NCBI RefSeq assembly: GCF_022690685.1 | Contig: NZ_JALCYY010000043.1 | Coordinates: forward strand, 1 to 46,693 | Direction: 5' to 3' | From: Anaeromyxobacter terrae | GTDB taxonomy: Bacteria > Myxococcota > Myxococcia > Myxococcales > Anaeromyxobacteraceae | Length of the DNA stretch: 46,693 nucleotides | Part shown: positions 8,549 through 17,083 of the stretch, in pieces | How positions within the stretch are numbered: position 1 is the stretch's first letter | Layout of the letters: every line of letters starts with the position of its first letter | Translations under genes and position numbers: made by a program | Notes under the pieces: generated by a model | What the model was told of the DNA's origin: nothing | What the model saw: the letters and a program-made list of their open reading frames with translations, nothing else | The model's database searches: none

Positions 8549-8570
8549 CCCCGGGCCTCCGCGCCCGGGG
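8549..8570 (+). terminator. Hairpin between acpP and fabF (attenuator-like)
   Basis: An 8-bp perfect stem, CCCCGGGC with GCCCGGGG, closes a 6-nt loop, 14 nt after the acpP stop. Only a short mixed tail (AAGTTTCTCT, 10 nt further) follows, so a complete intrinsic terminator is doubtful. It could act as a partial terminator or a 3'-end stabiliser for the acpP transcript. Confidence 0.45.
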
Positions 8571-8603
8571 CGCAGCTCAAGTTTCTCTATCGAGGTGAAC
8601 AGC

Positions 8604-9845
8604 ATGACCAGGCGCCGTGTCGTCGTCACCGGGCTCGGTCTCGTCTCCCCCGTCGGCATCGGGGTTGACGAGTCGTGGGCCGCGCTCGTCGCGGGGAAGA
8701 GCGGCATCGGACCGATCACCCTGTTCGACGCGTCCACCTTCCCCACCCGCATCGCGGGCGAGGTGAAGGGCTTCGATCCGACGAAGTTCATGGATCGCAA
8801 GGAGGCGCGGCGCAACGACCGCTTCATCCAGTTCGCGCTCGCCGCGGCCGACATGGCGATGAAGGACGCCGGCCTCGACATGGCGAAGGAGGACCCCGAG
8901 CGGTTCGGCGCCATCGTCGGCGCCGGCATCGGCGGCCTCGGCACCATCGAGGAGGAGCACAAGATCTTCCTCGAGAAGGGCGTCCGGAAGATCGGGCCCT
9001 TCTTCATCCCGAGCCTCATCATCAACCTCGCGCCCGGGCAGATCAGCCTGAAGTACGGGATGAAGGGTCCGAACTTCTCGCCCGTGTCCGCCTGCGCGAC
9101 CGGCAACCACTCGATCGGCGACGCGACGCTCTACATCGAGCGCGGCCTCGCCGACGTGATGATCACCGGCGGCTGCGAGGCGACCATCACCCCGCTCGGC
9201 ATCGGCGGGTTCTGCGCGGCCCGCGCGCTGTCCGAGCGCAACGACGCCCCGGAGAAGGCGAGCCGGCCCTTCGACAAGGACCGCGACGGCTTCGTCGCCG
9301 GCGAGGGCTCGGGCCTCCTCATCCTGGAGGAGTACGAGCACGCCCGGCGCCGCGGCGCGCGGATCTACGCCGAGGTGGTGGGCTACGGCGCGAGCGCCGA
9401 CGCGAACCACATCACCTCGCCCGCCCCCGAGGGCGAGGGCGGCCAGCGCGCGATGCGCATGGCGCTCGGCGACGCCGGGATCTCCCCCGACCAGGTGGGC
9501 TACGTGAACACGCACGGCACCTCGACGCCGCAGGGCGACGTCGCGGAGTGCCAGGCGATCTCGAAGGTGTTCGGCGAGCACGCGAAGAAGGGCCTCATGG
9601 TGTCGTCGACGAAGTCGATGACGGGGCACCTGCTCGGCGCGGCCGGCGGGCTCGAGGCCGTGGTGTCCGTGCTCGCGATCGCGCGGGGCGTCCTGCCGCC
9701 GACGATCAACGTCGAGCAGCAGGATCCGCAGTGCGCGCTCGACGTCATCCCGAACCACGCGCGCGAGGCCCGGATCGACTACGCGATGTCGAACTCCTTC
9801 GGGTTCGGCGGCACCAACGCGGTGCTGCTCTTCAAGCGCGTGTAG
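8604..9845 (+). CDS. fabF: Beta-ketoacyl-ACP synthase II (FabF)
   Basis: 413-aa FabF, the elongating condensing enzyme of fatty acid synthesis. The catalytic set is C164 in [10 protein letters not shown]304 in [11 protein letters not shown] and H342 in [11 protein letters not shown], and the C-terminal NSFGFGGTN is present. A GTG nine bases upstream lies inside the GAGGTGA ribosome site, so the ATG at 8604, which gives the standard length, is chosen. The gene ends the fab cluster. It is followed by a GC-rich hairpin-bearing spacer before rpiB. Confidence 0.95.
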   Translation: MTRRRVVVTGLGLVSPVGIGVDESWAALVAGKSGIGPITLFDASTFPTRIAGEVKGFDPTKFMDRKEARRNDRFIQFALAAADMAMKDAGLDMAKEDPERFGAIVGAGIGGLGTIEEEHKIFLEKGVRKIGPFFIPSLIINLAPGQISLKYGMKGPNFSPVSACATGNHSIGDATLYIERGLADVMITGGCEATITPLGIGGFCAARALSERNDAPEKASRPFDKDRDGFVAGEGSGLLILEEYEHARRRGARIYAEVVGYGASADANHITSPAPEGEGGQRAMRMALGDAGISPDQVGYVNTHGTSTPQGDVAECQAISKVFGEHAKKGLMVSSTKSMTGHLLGAAGGLEAVVSVLAIARGVLPPTINVEQQDPQCALDVIPNHAREARIDYAMSNSFGFGGTNAVLLFKRV

Positions 9846-9846
9846 T

Positions 9847-9975
9847 GATCGAACGGGGGGACTGGCGTCCCTCTCCGTCGCTCCGCGACGGGGCCCCTCC
9901 CTGCGGATTGCCGTCGGGCGAGCGAGCGCCCGGCGGCAGCCCCGCCCCGACGAGAGGGGGCGACGGCGGGCGGTC
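9847..9975. repeat. GC-rich intergenic hairpin element
   Basis: The spacer between fabF and rpiB holds two good hairpins: a 7-bp stem with a TCC loop (9875-9881 with 9885-9891) and an 11-bp stem with one wobble (9910-9920 with 9927-9937). Its first 14 bases (9847-9860) recur as an exact reverse complement at 22226-22239, and GGGGCCCCTCCC near 9890 is also shared with that spacer. It looks like a copy of a dispersed intergenic element that may also serve as the fab operon's 3' end. Confidence 0.5.
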
Positions 9976-10011
9976 GGTCGTGGAAGAATGCCGCCCCTTC
10001 CGGAGGACTCC

Positions 10012-10455
10012 ATGGCGGAACGTGTGATCGCGGGTTCGGACCACGCAGGGCTTTCGCTCCGCGCCGAGGCCGTGAAGGTGGCCCGCGAGGCGGGGTACGA
10101 GGTCGAGGACCTCGGCCCGTTCTCCGGCGAAAGCGTCGACTACCCGGACTACGCGCGGCGGGTCGCCGAGGCGGTGTCGTCGGGCGGCGCGCGGCTCGGG
10201 ATCCTCGTGTGCGGCACCGGCATCGGGATGTCGATCGCGGCGAACAAGGTCAAGGGGGCGCGCGCGGCGCACTGCGCCTCGGAGTACGAGGCGCGCATGG
10301 CGCGGCTCCACAACGACGCGAACGTCCTCTGCGTCGGGGAGCGGGTCGTCGGCCTCGGGCTCGGCGCCGCGATCGTGAAGGCTTTCCTCGAGACGCGCTT
10401 CGAGGGCGGCCGCCACGAGCGGCGCGTCCAGAAGCTGAAGGACATGGAAAAGTAG
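10012..10455 (+). CDS. rpiB: Ribose-5-phosphate isomerase B
   Basis: 147-aa RpiB, which interconverts ribose 5-phosphate and ribulose 5-phosphate in the pentose phosphate pathway. The N-terminal GSDHAG (8-13) phosphate site, active-site C67 in VCGTGIGMSIAANK, and KGARAAHC are diagnostic of the RpiB/LacAB fold. The ATG at 10012 follows GGAGGAC; the in-frame ATG at 9988 only adds a short tail without a family match. It is 45 bp before glyA, a pairing seen in many bacteria. Confidence 0.92.
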   Translation: MAERVIAGSDHAGLSLRAEAVKVAREAGYEVEDLGPFSGESVDYPDYARRVAEAVSSGGARLGILVCGTGIGMSIAANKVKGARAAHCASEYEARMARLHNDANVLCVGERVVGLGLGAAIVKAFLETRFEGGRHERRVQKLKDMEK

Positions 10456-10500
10456 GCAGCGGGGCGGTATGTACGCCGCTCGCCCGAGGAGATCTTTCAG

Positions 10501-11754
10501 ATGATGCCGACGAAGCCCCTGGCCGAGGCCGATCCGCAGATCGCGCAGCTCATCCGCGAAGAGACCCGCCGCCAGGCGGAGGGGCTCGAGCTCATCGCGA
10601 GCGAGAACTTCGTCTCGCCCGCGGTGATGGAGGCGATGGGGTCGACCCTCACGAACAAGTACGCCGAGGGGTACCCCGGCAAGCGCTACTACGGCGGCTG
10701 CGAGGTCGTCGACAAGGTCGAGCAGCTCGCCATCGACCGCGCGAAGCAGCTCTTCGGCGCCGATCACGCGAACGTCCAGCCGCACTCGGGCTCGCAGGCC
10801 AACATGGCGGCGTACTTCGCGCTCGCCGTGCCCGGGGACACCGTCCTCGCGATGAGCCTCAACTTCGGCGGGCACCTCACCCACGGCTCGCCGGTGAACT
10901 TCTCCGGCAAGCTCTTCAAGATCGTCCCCTACGGCCTCAGGCAGGGGGACGAGACGATCGACATGGACGAGGTCGCGCGCCTCGCCCGCGAGCACCGGCC
11001 CAAGGTCCTCATGGTCGGCGCGAGCGCCTACCCGCGCACGCTCCACTTCGACCGGTTCGCCGAGATCGCCCGCGAGGTCGGCGCGGCGATGGTGGTGGAC
11101 ATGGCCCACATCGCGGGGCTCGTCGCGGCGGGGCTCCACCCGAGCCCGGTCCCGCACGCCGAGATCGTCACCTCCACGACGCACAAGACGCTGCGCGGCC
11201 CGCGCGGCGGGCTCATCCTGACCCGCGAGGCGCACGCGAAGACCCTCAACTCGCAGATCTTCCCGGGCATCCAGGGCGGGCCGCTCGAGCACGTCATCGC
11301 CGCGAAGGCGGTCGCGTTCCACGAGGCGCTGCAGCCGAGCTTCAAGGAGTACCAGCGGCGCATCCTCGACAACGCGCAGGCGCTCGCGGAGGGGCTCAAG
11401 AAGGCGGGCCTGCGGCTCGTCTCCGGCGGCACCGACAACCACCTCATGCTCGTCGACCTCCGCCCGAAGAAGCTCACCGGCAAGATCGGCGAGGAGGCGC
11501 TCGGCAAGGCCGGGATCACCGTGAACAAGAACATGATCCCGTGGGATCCCGAGAAGCCGATGACGACCTCGGGCATCCGCGTCGGCACCCCCGCGCTCAC
11601 GACCCGCGGGATGGGCCCGGGCGAGATGACGACCGTGGCCGCGCTCATCGGCCGCGTGCTCGACGCGCCCGCCGACGAGAAGGTGCTCGCCGCGGTGCGC
11701 GGCGACGTGCGCGCGCTCTGCGCGCAGTTCCCGATGTACCAGGACCGTTCGTAG
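10501..11754 (+). CDS. glyA: Serine hydroxymethyltransferase
   Basis: 417-aa SHMT, which converts serine and tetrahydrofolate to glycine and methylene-THF and so feeds one-carbon metabolism. PLP-binding K229 lies in [12 protein letters not shown], and ASENFVS (33-39) and the [10 protein letters not shown] block are intact. Length is standard. The start follows GAGGAGA with longer spacing. It sits between rpiB and nrdR, 57 bp before the nrdR start. The glyA-nrdR-rib order is common in proteobacteria. Confidence 0.96.
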   Translation: MMPTKPLAEADPQIAQLIREETRRQAEGLELIASENFVSPAVMEAMGSTLTNKYAEGYPGKRYYGGCEVVDKVEQLAIDRAKQLFGADHANVQPHSGSQANMAAYFALAVPGDTVLAMSLNFGGHLTHGSPVNFSGKLFKIVPYGLRQGDETIDMDEVARLAREHRPKVLMVGASAYPRTLHFDRFAEIAREVGAAMVVDMAHIAGLVAAGLHPSPVPHAEIVTSTTHKTLRGPRGGLILTREAHAKTLNSQIFPGIQGGPLEHVIAAKAVAFHEALQPSFKEYQRRILDNAQALAEGLKKAGLRLVSGGTDNHLMLVDLRPKKLTGKIGEEALGKAGITVNKNMIPWDPEKPMTTSGIRVGTPALTTRGMGPGEMTTVAALIGRVLDAPADEKVLAAVRGDVRALCAQFPMYQDRS

Positions 11755-11811
11755 GGTTCCCCGCGCGGGCGGCCGGTCGCGGCGAGCCGCGCGGTGCCCG
11801 CGGAGACGCCG

Positions 11812-12300
11812 ATGCGCTGCCCATGGTGCGGACACCTCGAGGATCGGGTCGTCGACTCGCGCGAGGCGCAGGAGGGGCAGGCGACCCGGCGCCGGCGGGA
11901 ATGCCTGGGGTGCGCCCGGCGGTTCACGACCTACGAGCGGATCGAGGAGATCCTGCCGCACGTCGTGAAGAAGGACGGCCGGCGCGAGCCCTTCGACCGC
12001 AAGAAGATCGTCGAGGGCGTCTCGCGGGCGTGCCAGAAGCGCCCGGTCTCCGCGGAGCAGATCGAGGCGCTCGTCGCGGGCGTCGAGCGCCAGGTCCAGG
12101 AGCTCGGCGAGCGCGAGATCCGCACCGTCGCGATCGGCGAGGCGGTGATGCAGCGCCTGCGGAAGCTCGACGAGGTGGCTTACGTCCGGTTCGCGTCGGT
12201 GTACCGCGCGTTCCGCGACGTCGGGGAGTTCATGACGGAGCTCGAGGGGCTCGCCCGCAGGGAGCCGGGCTCCAAGCCGGGAGGAGAGGGGACGCGATGA
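11812..12300 (+). CDS. nrdR: Transcriptional repressor NrdR
   Basis: 162-aa NrdR, the ATP/dATP-sensing repressor of ribonucleotide reductase genes. A zinc ribbon (C3, C6, C31, C34) with RRRRECLGC is followed by an ATP-cone domain (about 46-136, with RKKIVEGV and [12 protein letters not shown]). The start at 11812 puts the first zinc cysteine at residue 3 as in the family; an in-frame ATG at 11794 would add six residues. No nrd genes are in the window. The stop overlaps the ribD start (ATGA). Confidence 0.95.
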   Translation: MRCPWCGHLEDRVVDSREAQEGQATRRRRECLGCARRFTTYERIEEILPHVVKKDGRREPFDRKKIVEGVSRACQKRPVSAEQIEALVAGVERQVQELGEREIRTVAIGEAVMQRLRKLDEVAYVRFASVYRAFRDVGEFMTELEGLARREPGSKPGGEGTR

Positions 12301-13502
12301 GCCGGGTCGCCGCCGGCGGCCGCCGGACGCCGGCGCGCCGCGCCCCCCGCCCCGCCGCGCGCGCCGCCCGCTTCGATCGCGAGGAGGCCGAGCGCTTCAT
12401 GGGCGTCGCGCTGCGCGAGGCGGAGAAGGGGCTCGGTCGAACGAGCCCGAACCCGGCCGTCGGCGCCGTGCTCGTGAAGAACGGCCGGGTCGTCGCCCGC
12501 GGCCATCACTCCCGGGCGGGCGGTCCGCACGCCGAGGTGGTCGTGCTCCGCGCCGCCGGCGCGCGCGCGCGCGGCGCCGACCTCTACACGACCCTCGAGC
12601 CGTGCGACCACTTCGGCCGTACGCCGCCCTGCTCGGTCGCGGTGATCGAGGCGGGCGTCCGCCGCGTCGTCGTCGGCTCGGCGGACCCCAACCCCCTCGT
12701 GAACGGGAAGGGGATCGCGCGCCTCCGGGCGGCCGGCGTCGAGGTCGTGGACGGCGTGCTCCGGGACGCCTGCGACGAGCTCAACGCGCACTGGTTCACC
12801 TACATCACCGAGCGGCGCCCGCACGTGACGCTCAAGGCGGCGGTCACGCTCGACGGCAAGATCGCGACGCGGACGGGCGACGCGCGCTGGGTGACGGGCG
12901 AGGCTGCGCGGCACTGGGTGCACCGGCTGCGCGACCGGGTCGACGCGGTGCTGGTGGGGAGCGGGACCGCCCGCGCGGACGACCCCCGCCTCACGACGCG
13001 CCTCGCGGGCGGGCGCGGCCGCGATCCGCTCCGCGTGGTGCTCGACACCGATCTCTCCCTCCCCAGGGACCTGAACCTCTTCCGGCAGCGCTCCGCTGCA
13101 AAGACCCTCGTCGCGCACGCGTCGTCGCGCACCCGCGAGCTCGGCCGCAACGTCGAGCTCCTCCGCTGCAAGCGGGGCGCGGGCGGGATCGACCTCAAGG
13201 ACCTGCTCGCCCGGCTCGCCGCGCGCGGGGTGACGCACCTGCTCGTCGAGGGCGGGGCGCGGGTCCACGCGCGCTTCCTCGAGGATGGCCTCGTCGATCG
13301 CGTCGCGATCTTCGTCGCCCCGAAGATCGCCGGCGGCGACGGCATCCCGCTCGTCGCAGGGCGCGGGCCGGCGCGGATGGCGGACGCGCTGTCGCTCGCC
13401 GAGGTCCGGGTCGAGCGGGTGGGAGACGACGTGCTCGTGACCGGGATCCCCTCGCGCCGTGGCCCGCGTGGCCTGTTGGCGAAAAACCCCCGGCGGGGCT
13501 AG
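12297..13502 (+). CDS. ribD: Bifunctional riboflavin deaminase/reductase RibD
   Basis: 401-aa RibD, performing the deaminase and reductase steps of riboflavin synthesis. The N-terminal deaminase has the zinc site H78-A-E80 and C103/C112 in [11 protein letters not shown]. The reductase domain (about 180-390) has TLDGKIAT, the ribose-5-phosphate-binding region and LLVEGGARV. An Arg/Ala-rich extension of about 33 residues precedes the usual family start. Met35 in [12 protein letters not shown] is a possible alternative start, but the ATG at 12297 overlaps the nrdR stop, which favours coupling. ribE follows after 12 bp. Confidence 0.94.
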   Translation: MSRVAAGGRRTPARRAPRPAARAARFDREEAERFMGVALREAEKGLGRTSPNPAVGAVLVKNGRVVARGHHSRAGGPHAEVVVLRAAGARARGADLYTTLEPCDHFGRTPPCSVAVIEAGVRRVVVGSADPNPLVNGKGIARLRAAGVEVVDGVLRDACDELNAHWFTYITERRPHVTLKAAVTLDGKIATRTGDARWVTGEAARHWVHRLRDRVDAVLVGSGTARADDPRLTTRLAGGRGRDPLRVVLDTDLSLPRDLNLFRQRSAAKTLVAHASSRTRELGRNVELLRCKRGAGGIDLKDLLARLAARGVTHLLVEGGARVHARFLEDGLVDRVAIFVAPKIAGGDGIPLVAGRGPARMADALSLAEVRVERVGDDVLVTGIPSRRGPRGLLAKNPRRG

Positions 13503-13514
13503 GATTCGCCGCGA

Positions 13515-14162
13515 ATGTTCACCGGTCTCGTCGCGGACTTAGGCGTTGTGGAGGCCATCCTGCCCCGGCAGGGCGGCGCTCGCCTGACCGTCCGTCCGCG
13601 GTCGCTTCCCGTCGACGCGCTCGTGCTCGGCGAGAGCATCGCCTGCTCGGGCGCGTGCCTCACCGTGGTCGAGCGCGGCGCCGGCCGCGTGTCGTTCGAC
13701 GCCGTCCCCGAGACGCTCGCGCGGACGACGCTCGGCGGGTGGCGCCCCGGCACGACCCTGAACCTCGAGCGCGCGCTCGCGGTGGGCGAGCGGCTCGGCG
13801 GGCACCTCGTGCAGGGGCACGTCGACGCCGTGGGCGAGGTCCTGCAGCGCCGGCCGGAGGGGCAGGGGGCGCGGCTCACGATCTCGCTGCCCCCGGCCAT
13901 CGCGCCGCTCGTGGCGGAGAAGGGCTCCATCGCGGTGGACGGGGTGTCGCTCACGGTCGCGGCGGTGTCGCGCGACCGGTTCGAGGTTGCCCTCATCCCC
14001 GAGACGCTCGCGCGCACGACGCTCGGCGAGGCGGGGCCGGGGACGAAGGTGAACCTGGAGGCGGACGTCATCGCGCGGCACGTCGCGCGGCTGCGCGAGT
14101 TCGAGGGGCCCAGCGCGGCCGACCTCGCGCGCTGGGGCTACGGCACGGGGAGCGGACAGTGA
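13515..14162 (+). CDS. ribE: Riboflavin synthase alpha subunit
   Basis: 215-aa riboflavin synthase, which dismutates two lumazine molecules to riboflavin. It begins with the diagnostic MFTGLV and contains two tandem lumazine-binding halves, each with an RTTLG block (one near residue 75, one near 170), plus CSGACLTV and [12 protein letters not shown]. The stop overlaps the GTG start of ribBA by 4 nt. It follows ribD in the classic rib order. Confidence 0.95.
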   Translation: MFTGLVADLGVVEAILPRQGGARLTVRPRSLPVDALVLGESIACSGACLTVVERGAGRVSFDAVPETLARTTLGGWRPGTTLNLERALAVGERLGGHLVQGHVDAVGEVLQRRPEGQGARLTISLPPAIAPLVAEKGSIAVDGVSLTVAAVSRDRFEVALIPETLARTTLGEAGPGTKVNLEADVIARHVARLREFEGPSAADLARWGYGTGSGQ

Positions 14163-15436
14163 AGGACCACGCGGCGCACGCCGTGGAGCGAGTGGAGCGG
14201 GCGATCGCCCACATCCGCGCGGGCAAGCTGGTGATCCTCACCGACGACGAGGACCGCGAGAACGAGGGCGATCTCTGCATGGCCGCGGAGAAGGCCACGC
14301 CCGCCGCCGTGAACTTCATGGCGAAGTACGGGCGCGGGCTCATCTGCCTGTCGCTCACGGAGGAGAAGGTCCGCGCCCTGCGCCTCCCGCTCATGGTGGA
14401 CGAGAGCGCGAACTCCTCCTCGTTCGGTACGGCGTTCACGGTGTCGATCGAGGCGAAGGAGGGCGTCTCCACCGGGATCAGCGCGAAGGACCGGGCCCAC
14501 ACGATCCTCACCGCGGTGCGCGACGACGCGCGCCCCGAGGACCTCGCCCGGCCCGGTCACGTCTTCCCGCTGCGCGCGCGCAAGGGCGGCGTCCTCGTCC
14601 GCGCCGGCCAGACCGAGGGCTCCGTGGATCTCGCCCGGCTCGCGGGGATGAAGCCCGCGGGCGTCATCTGCGAGGTGATGAACGACGACGGCACGATGGC
14701 GCGGATGCCCGAGCTCGAGAAGCTCTCCGCCGAGCACGATCTGCCCATCGTCTCGGTCGCGGACCTCATCTCCTACCGGATGCTGAAGGACACGCTCGTC
14801 CGGCGGGCCGCGGACGCGCCGCTCCCGACCGAGTACGGCGAGTTCCGGGCGGTCGCGTACGAGAACGACGTCGACCGGCACCAGCACGTCGCGCTCGTGA
14901 AGGGGAAGTGGCGCCCGGGCGAGGCGGTGCTCGTGCGCGTGCACTCGAAGTGCCTCACCGGCGACGTGTTCGGGAGCGAGCGCTGCGACTGCGGCCCGCA
15001 GCTCCAGGCGGCCCTGCGCCAGATCGAGCGCGCCGGGAAGGGCGTCCTGCTCTACCTCGACCAGGAGGGGCGCGGGATCGGGCTCGCGAACAAGCTCAAG
15101 GCCTACAACCTCCAGGACGAGGGGTACGACACCGCCGAGGCGAACGTGCGGCTCGGCTTCAAGCCGGACCTGCGCGACTACGGCATCGGCGCGCAGATCC
15201 TCCGCGACCTCGGCGTGCGGAAGATGCGGCTGCTCACGAACAACCCGAAGAAGATCATCGGGCTCGAGGGCTACGGCCTCGAGGTCCTGGAGCGCGTGCC
15301 CATCGAGATGCCCGCCACTCGCCGCAACCGCGCGTACCTCATCACCAAGCGGGACAAGATGGGCCACCTCCTCACGCTCGCGCCGCCGGCGCCGGCGCGG
15401 AAGACGGCGTCCCGCGCGAAAGGAAGGAAGCGATGA
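14159..15436 (+). CDS. ribBA: Bifunctional DHBP synthase / GTP cyclohydrolase II RibBA
   Basis: 425-aa fusion that supplies both precursors of lumazine. The N-terminal DHBP synthase domain (about 1-205) has [11 protein letters not shown] near residue 25 and the HVFPLRA block. The C-terminal GTP cyclohydrolase II domain (about 206-400) has the zinc cysteines C265, C276 and C278 and the DQEGRGIGL loop. The GTG at 14159 overlaps the ribE stop and is the first start in frame there. A Lys/Arg/Ala-rich tail of about 25 residues ends the protein. ribH overlaps by 4 nt. Confidence 0.95.
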   Translation: MKDHAAHAVERVERAIAHIRAGKLVILTDDEDRENEGDLCMAAEKATPAAVNFMAKYGRGLICLSLTEEKVRALRLPLMVDESANSSSFGTAFTVSIEAKEGVSTGISAKDRAHTILTAVRDDARPEDLARPGHVFPLRARKGGVLVRAGQTEGSVDLARLAGMKPAGVICEVMNDDGTMARMPELEKLSAEHDLPIVSVADLISYRMLKDTLVRRAADAPLPTEYGEFRAVAYENDVDRHQHVALVKGKWRPGEAVLVRVHSKCLTGDVFGSERCDCGPQLQAALRQIERAGKGVLLYLDQEGRGIGLANKLKAYNLQDEGYDTAEANVRLGFKPDLRDYGIGAQILRDLGVRKMRLLTNNPKKIIGLEGYGLEVLERVPIEMPATRRNRAYLITKRDKMGHLLTLAPPAPARKTASRAKGRKR

Positions 15437-15924
15437 ACTTCTACGAGGGCTCGCTCGTCGCGACCGGCCTGAAGGTCGGGATCGTGGTCGCGCGGTTCAA
15501 CTCGCTCGTCACCGAGCAGCTGCTGCTCGGCGCGGCCGACGCGCTCCGGCGCCACGGCGTGAAGGACGGCGACATCGACGTGTTCCGCTGTCCTGGGACG
15601 TTCGAGCTGTCGGCGCTGCTCCGGCGCATCGCGCGGAGCGGACGCTACGACGCGGTCGTCGCGCTCGGCGCGGTGATCCGGGGCGGCACGCCGCACTTCG
15701 AGTACGTGGCCGGCGAGGCGACGAAGGGCGTCGCGCAGGTCGCGCTCGAGGCGGAGTGCGCGGTCTCGATGGGGATCCTCACCTGCGACACCATGGAGCA
15801 GGCGCTCGAGCGCGCCGGCGTGAAGGCCGGAAACAAGGGCGCCGAGGCGGCCGTCGCGGCCATCGAGCAGGCGAACGTGCTGCGGGAGACGGGGAAGGTC
15901 CCGTCGCCGCGCCGGACGGAGTGA
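15433..15924 (+). CDS. ribH: 6,7-dimethyl-8-ribityllumazine synthase
   Basis: 163-aa lumazine synthase, condensing the RibD and RibB products. The motifs [17 protein letters not shown] and [14 protein letters not shown] with catalytic H88 are intact, as is the TCDTMEQA loop. The ATG at 15433 overlaps the ribBA stop (ATGA) and follows AGGAAGGAAG. It is followed at once by nusB, the conserved ribH-nusB order. Such enzymes usually assemble into pentamers or 60-mers. Confidence 0.96.
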   Translation: MNFYEGSLVATGLKVGIVVARFNSLVTEQLLLGAADALRRHGVKDGDIDVFRCPGTFELSALLRRIARSGRYDAVVALGAVIRGGTPHFEYVAGEATKGVAQVALEAECAVSMGILTCDTMEQALERAGVKAGNKGAEAAVAAIEQANVLRETGKVPSPRRTE

Positions 15925-15926
15925 AC

Positions 15927-16358
15927 GTGTCGCTGAAGCGGACGAGGGCGCGCGAACGCGCGTTGCAGGCGCTGTACCAGATCGACGTCGCCGCCGAGGG
16001 CATCGATGACGCGCTCGCGCGGTTCTGGAAGAGCTTCGAGCCGGTGGAGCGCGAGGTGATGGAGCTCGCCGAGGGGTTCGTGCGCGGGGTGGCCGCGCAC
16101 CGCCGGACCCTCGACGACGCCATCGAGCGGGTCTCGACCCACTGGCGACTCGATCGCATGGCGAAGGTGGACCGGAACGTGCTGCGGCTCGCGGTGTACG
16201 AGCTCCTCGAGACGGACGTGCCGATCAAGGTGGCCATCAACGAGGCCATCGAGCTCGGCAAGAAGTACGGCTCCGAGAGCTCGGGCGCGTTCGTGAACGG
16301 CGTCCTCGACAAGATTGCCGCCGGGCTCCCGCCCGAGCGGCGCCGGGCAGACCGGTAG
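15927..16358 (+). CDS. nusB: Transcription antitermination protein NusB
   Basis: 143-aa NusB, an all-helical RNA-binding protein that with NusE (S10) promotes antitermination on rRNA operons. The N-terminal [17 protein letters not shown] and the C-terminal [27 protein letters not shown] are signatures. Two GTG codons are possible (15921 and 15927); GGAG at 15918-15921 favours 15927. It is 2 nt past the ribH stop and 14 bp ahead of the M17-like gene. Confidence 0.93.
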   Translation: MSLKRTRARERALQALYQIDVAAEGIDDALARFWKSFEPVEREVMELAEGFVRGVAAHRRTLDDAIERVSTHWRLDRMAKVDRNVLRLAVYELLETDVPIKVAINEAIELGKKYGSESSGAFVNGVLDKIAAGLPPERRRADR

Positions 16359-16372
16359 GAGAAGGGATCGGC

Positions 16373-16954
16373 GTGGCGCTGAAGATCGAGGTGGCGGACC
16401 TGGGGCTCCCGGCGATCGACGCGCTCGACGTGGACGCCGTCGGCGTCTTCGTCGGGCCGGAGCGGCCGCTGCAGGGGCTCGCGGGCTTCATCGACTGGCG
16501 CATGTGCGGCGCCATCTCGCGCACGATCCGGAACGAGCTGTTCCACGCCGGCCGCGGCGAGGCGCTCCTCCTGCCCACCGGGGGCCGGATGGCGCCGGGG
16601 CGGCTGTTCTGCTTCGGGCTGCCGGAGGTCCCGCTCGCGCCCGAGGCGTTCCTGCAAGCCGCGCGCGGCGGGCTCGAGGCGCTCGCCCGGGCCGGCAGCG
16701 AGGCGTTCGCCGTCGCCATGCCCCCGCTCGCCGGCGGCGACGCCGCGCTCGCGGCCCGGCTCTGGCTCGAGGCGAGCCTCTCGCGGCCCGTGCGGCGGCA
16801 GGTGCTCCTCGGCGACGCGCGCCAGCTCCAGCGGGAGCTCTCCACGGCGCGCAACACGCTCGCGGTCGAGGTCGAGGTCATCGCCCCGCCCTCGCGGGTC
16901 GAGATGCCGCGGCGCGCGCGCGCGCTGCCGCACGTGGGCGGCGTCCTGCGCTGA
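16373..16954 (+). CDS. M17 leucyl aminopeptidase N-terminal-domain-like protein
   Basis: 193-aa protein with a GTG start after GGAGAAGGG. Its sequence (VADLGLPAIDALDVDAVGVFV near the start, FFGLPEVPL-like strand, then a helix before AFAVAMPP) resembles the macro-like N-terminal domain of M17 (PepA-type) aminopeptidases. It lacks the whole catalytic domain with the metal ligands and NTDAEGR motif, so it should not be a peptidase. It is 14 bp after nusB and probably in the same transcript. A structural or regulatory role, or DNA binding as in PepA, is possible. The domain call is moderately sure, the function unknown. Confidence 0.6.
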   Translation: MALKIEVADLGLPAIDALDVDAVGVFVGPERPLQGLAGFIDWRMCGAISRTIRNELFHAGRGEALLLPTGGRMAPGRLFCFGLPEVPLAPEAFLQAARGGLEALARAGSEAFAVAMPPLAGGDAALAARLWLEASLSRPVRRQVLLGDARQLQRELSTARNTLAVEVEVIAPPSRVEMPRRARALPHVGGVLR

Positions 16955-17048
16955 CGTCGCGCCGCCCAGGCAGGCGTGAGGTGCCCTTCCCGAGCTCGAC
17001 CGCCAGCCGGGAAGCGTGACTCCGACGCCGCACGCCCCGACGCGGATG

Positions 17049-17077
17049 TTGAAGGGCGCGCGAATACCCAGTGTCAT
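17049..17077 (+). promoter_or_regulatory. Possible sigma-70 promoter for mprF-acvB
   Basis: TTGAAG (17049-17054) and TGTCAT (17072-17077) are 17 bp apart. Each matches the consensus at four positions. If used, transcription starts near 17084, right at the first mprF ATG. That would imply a leaderless message or a start further in (ATG 17096 or 17138). Confidence 0.35.
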
Positions 17078-17083
17078 CCTGTG

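Noticed and set aside
11755..12297. FMN riboswitch ahead of the rib genes
   Set aside because: The conserved RFN sequence blocks are absent, and ribD is coupled to nrdR without a leader.
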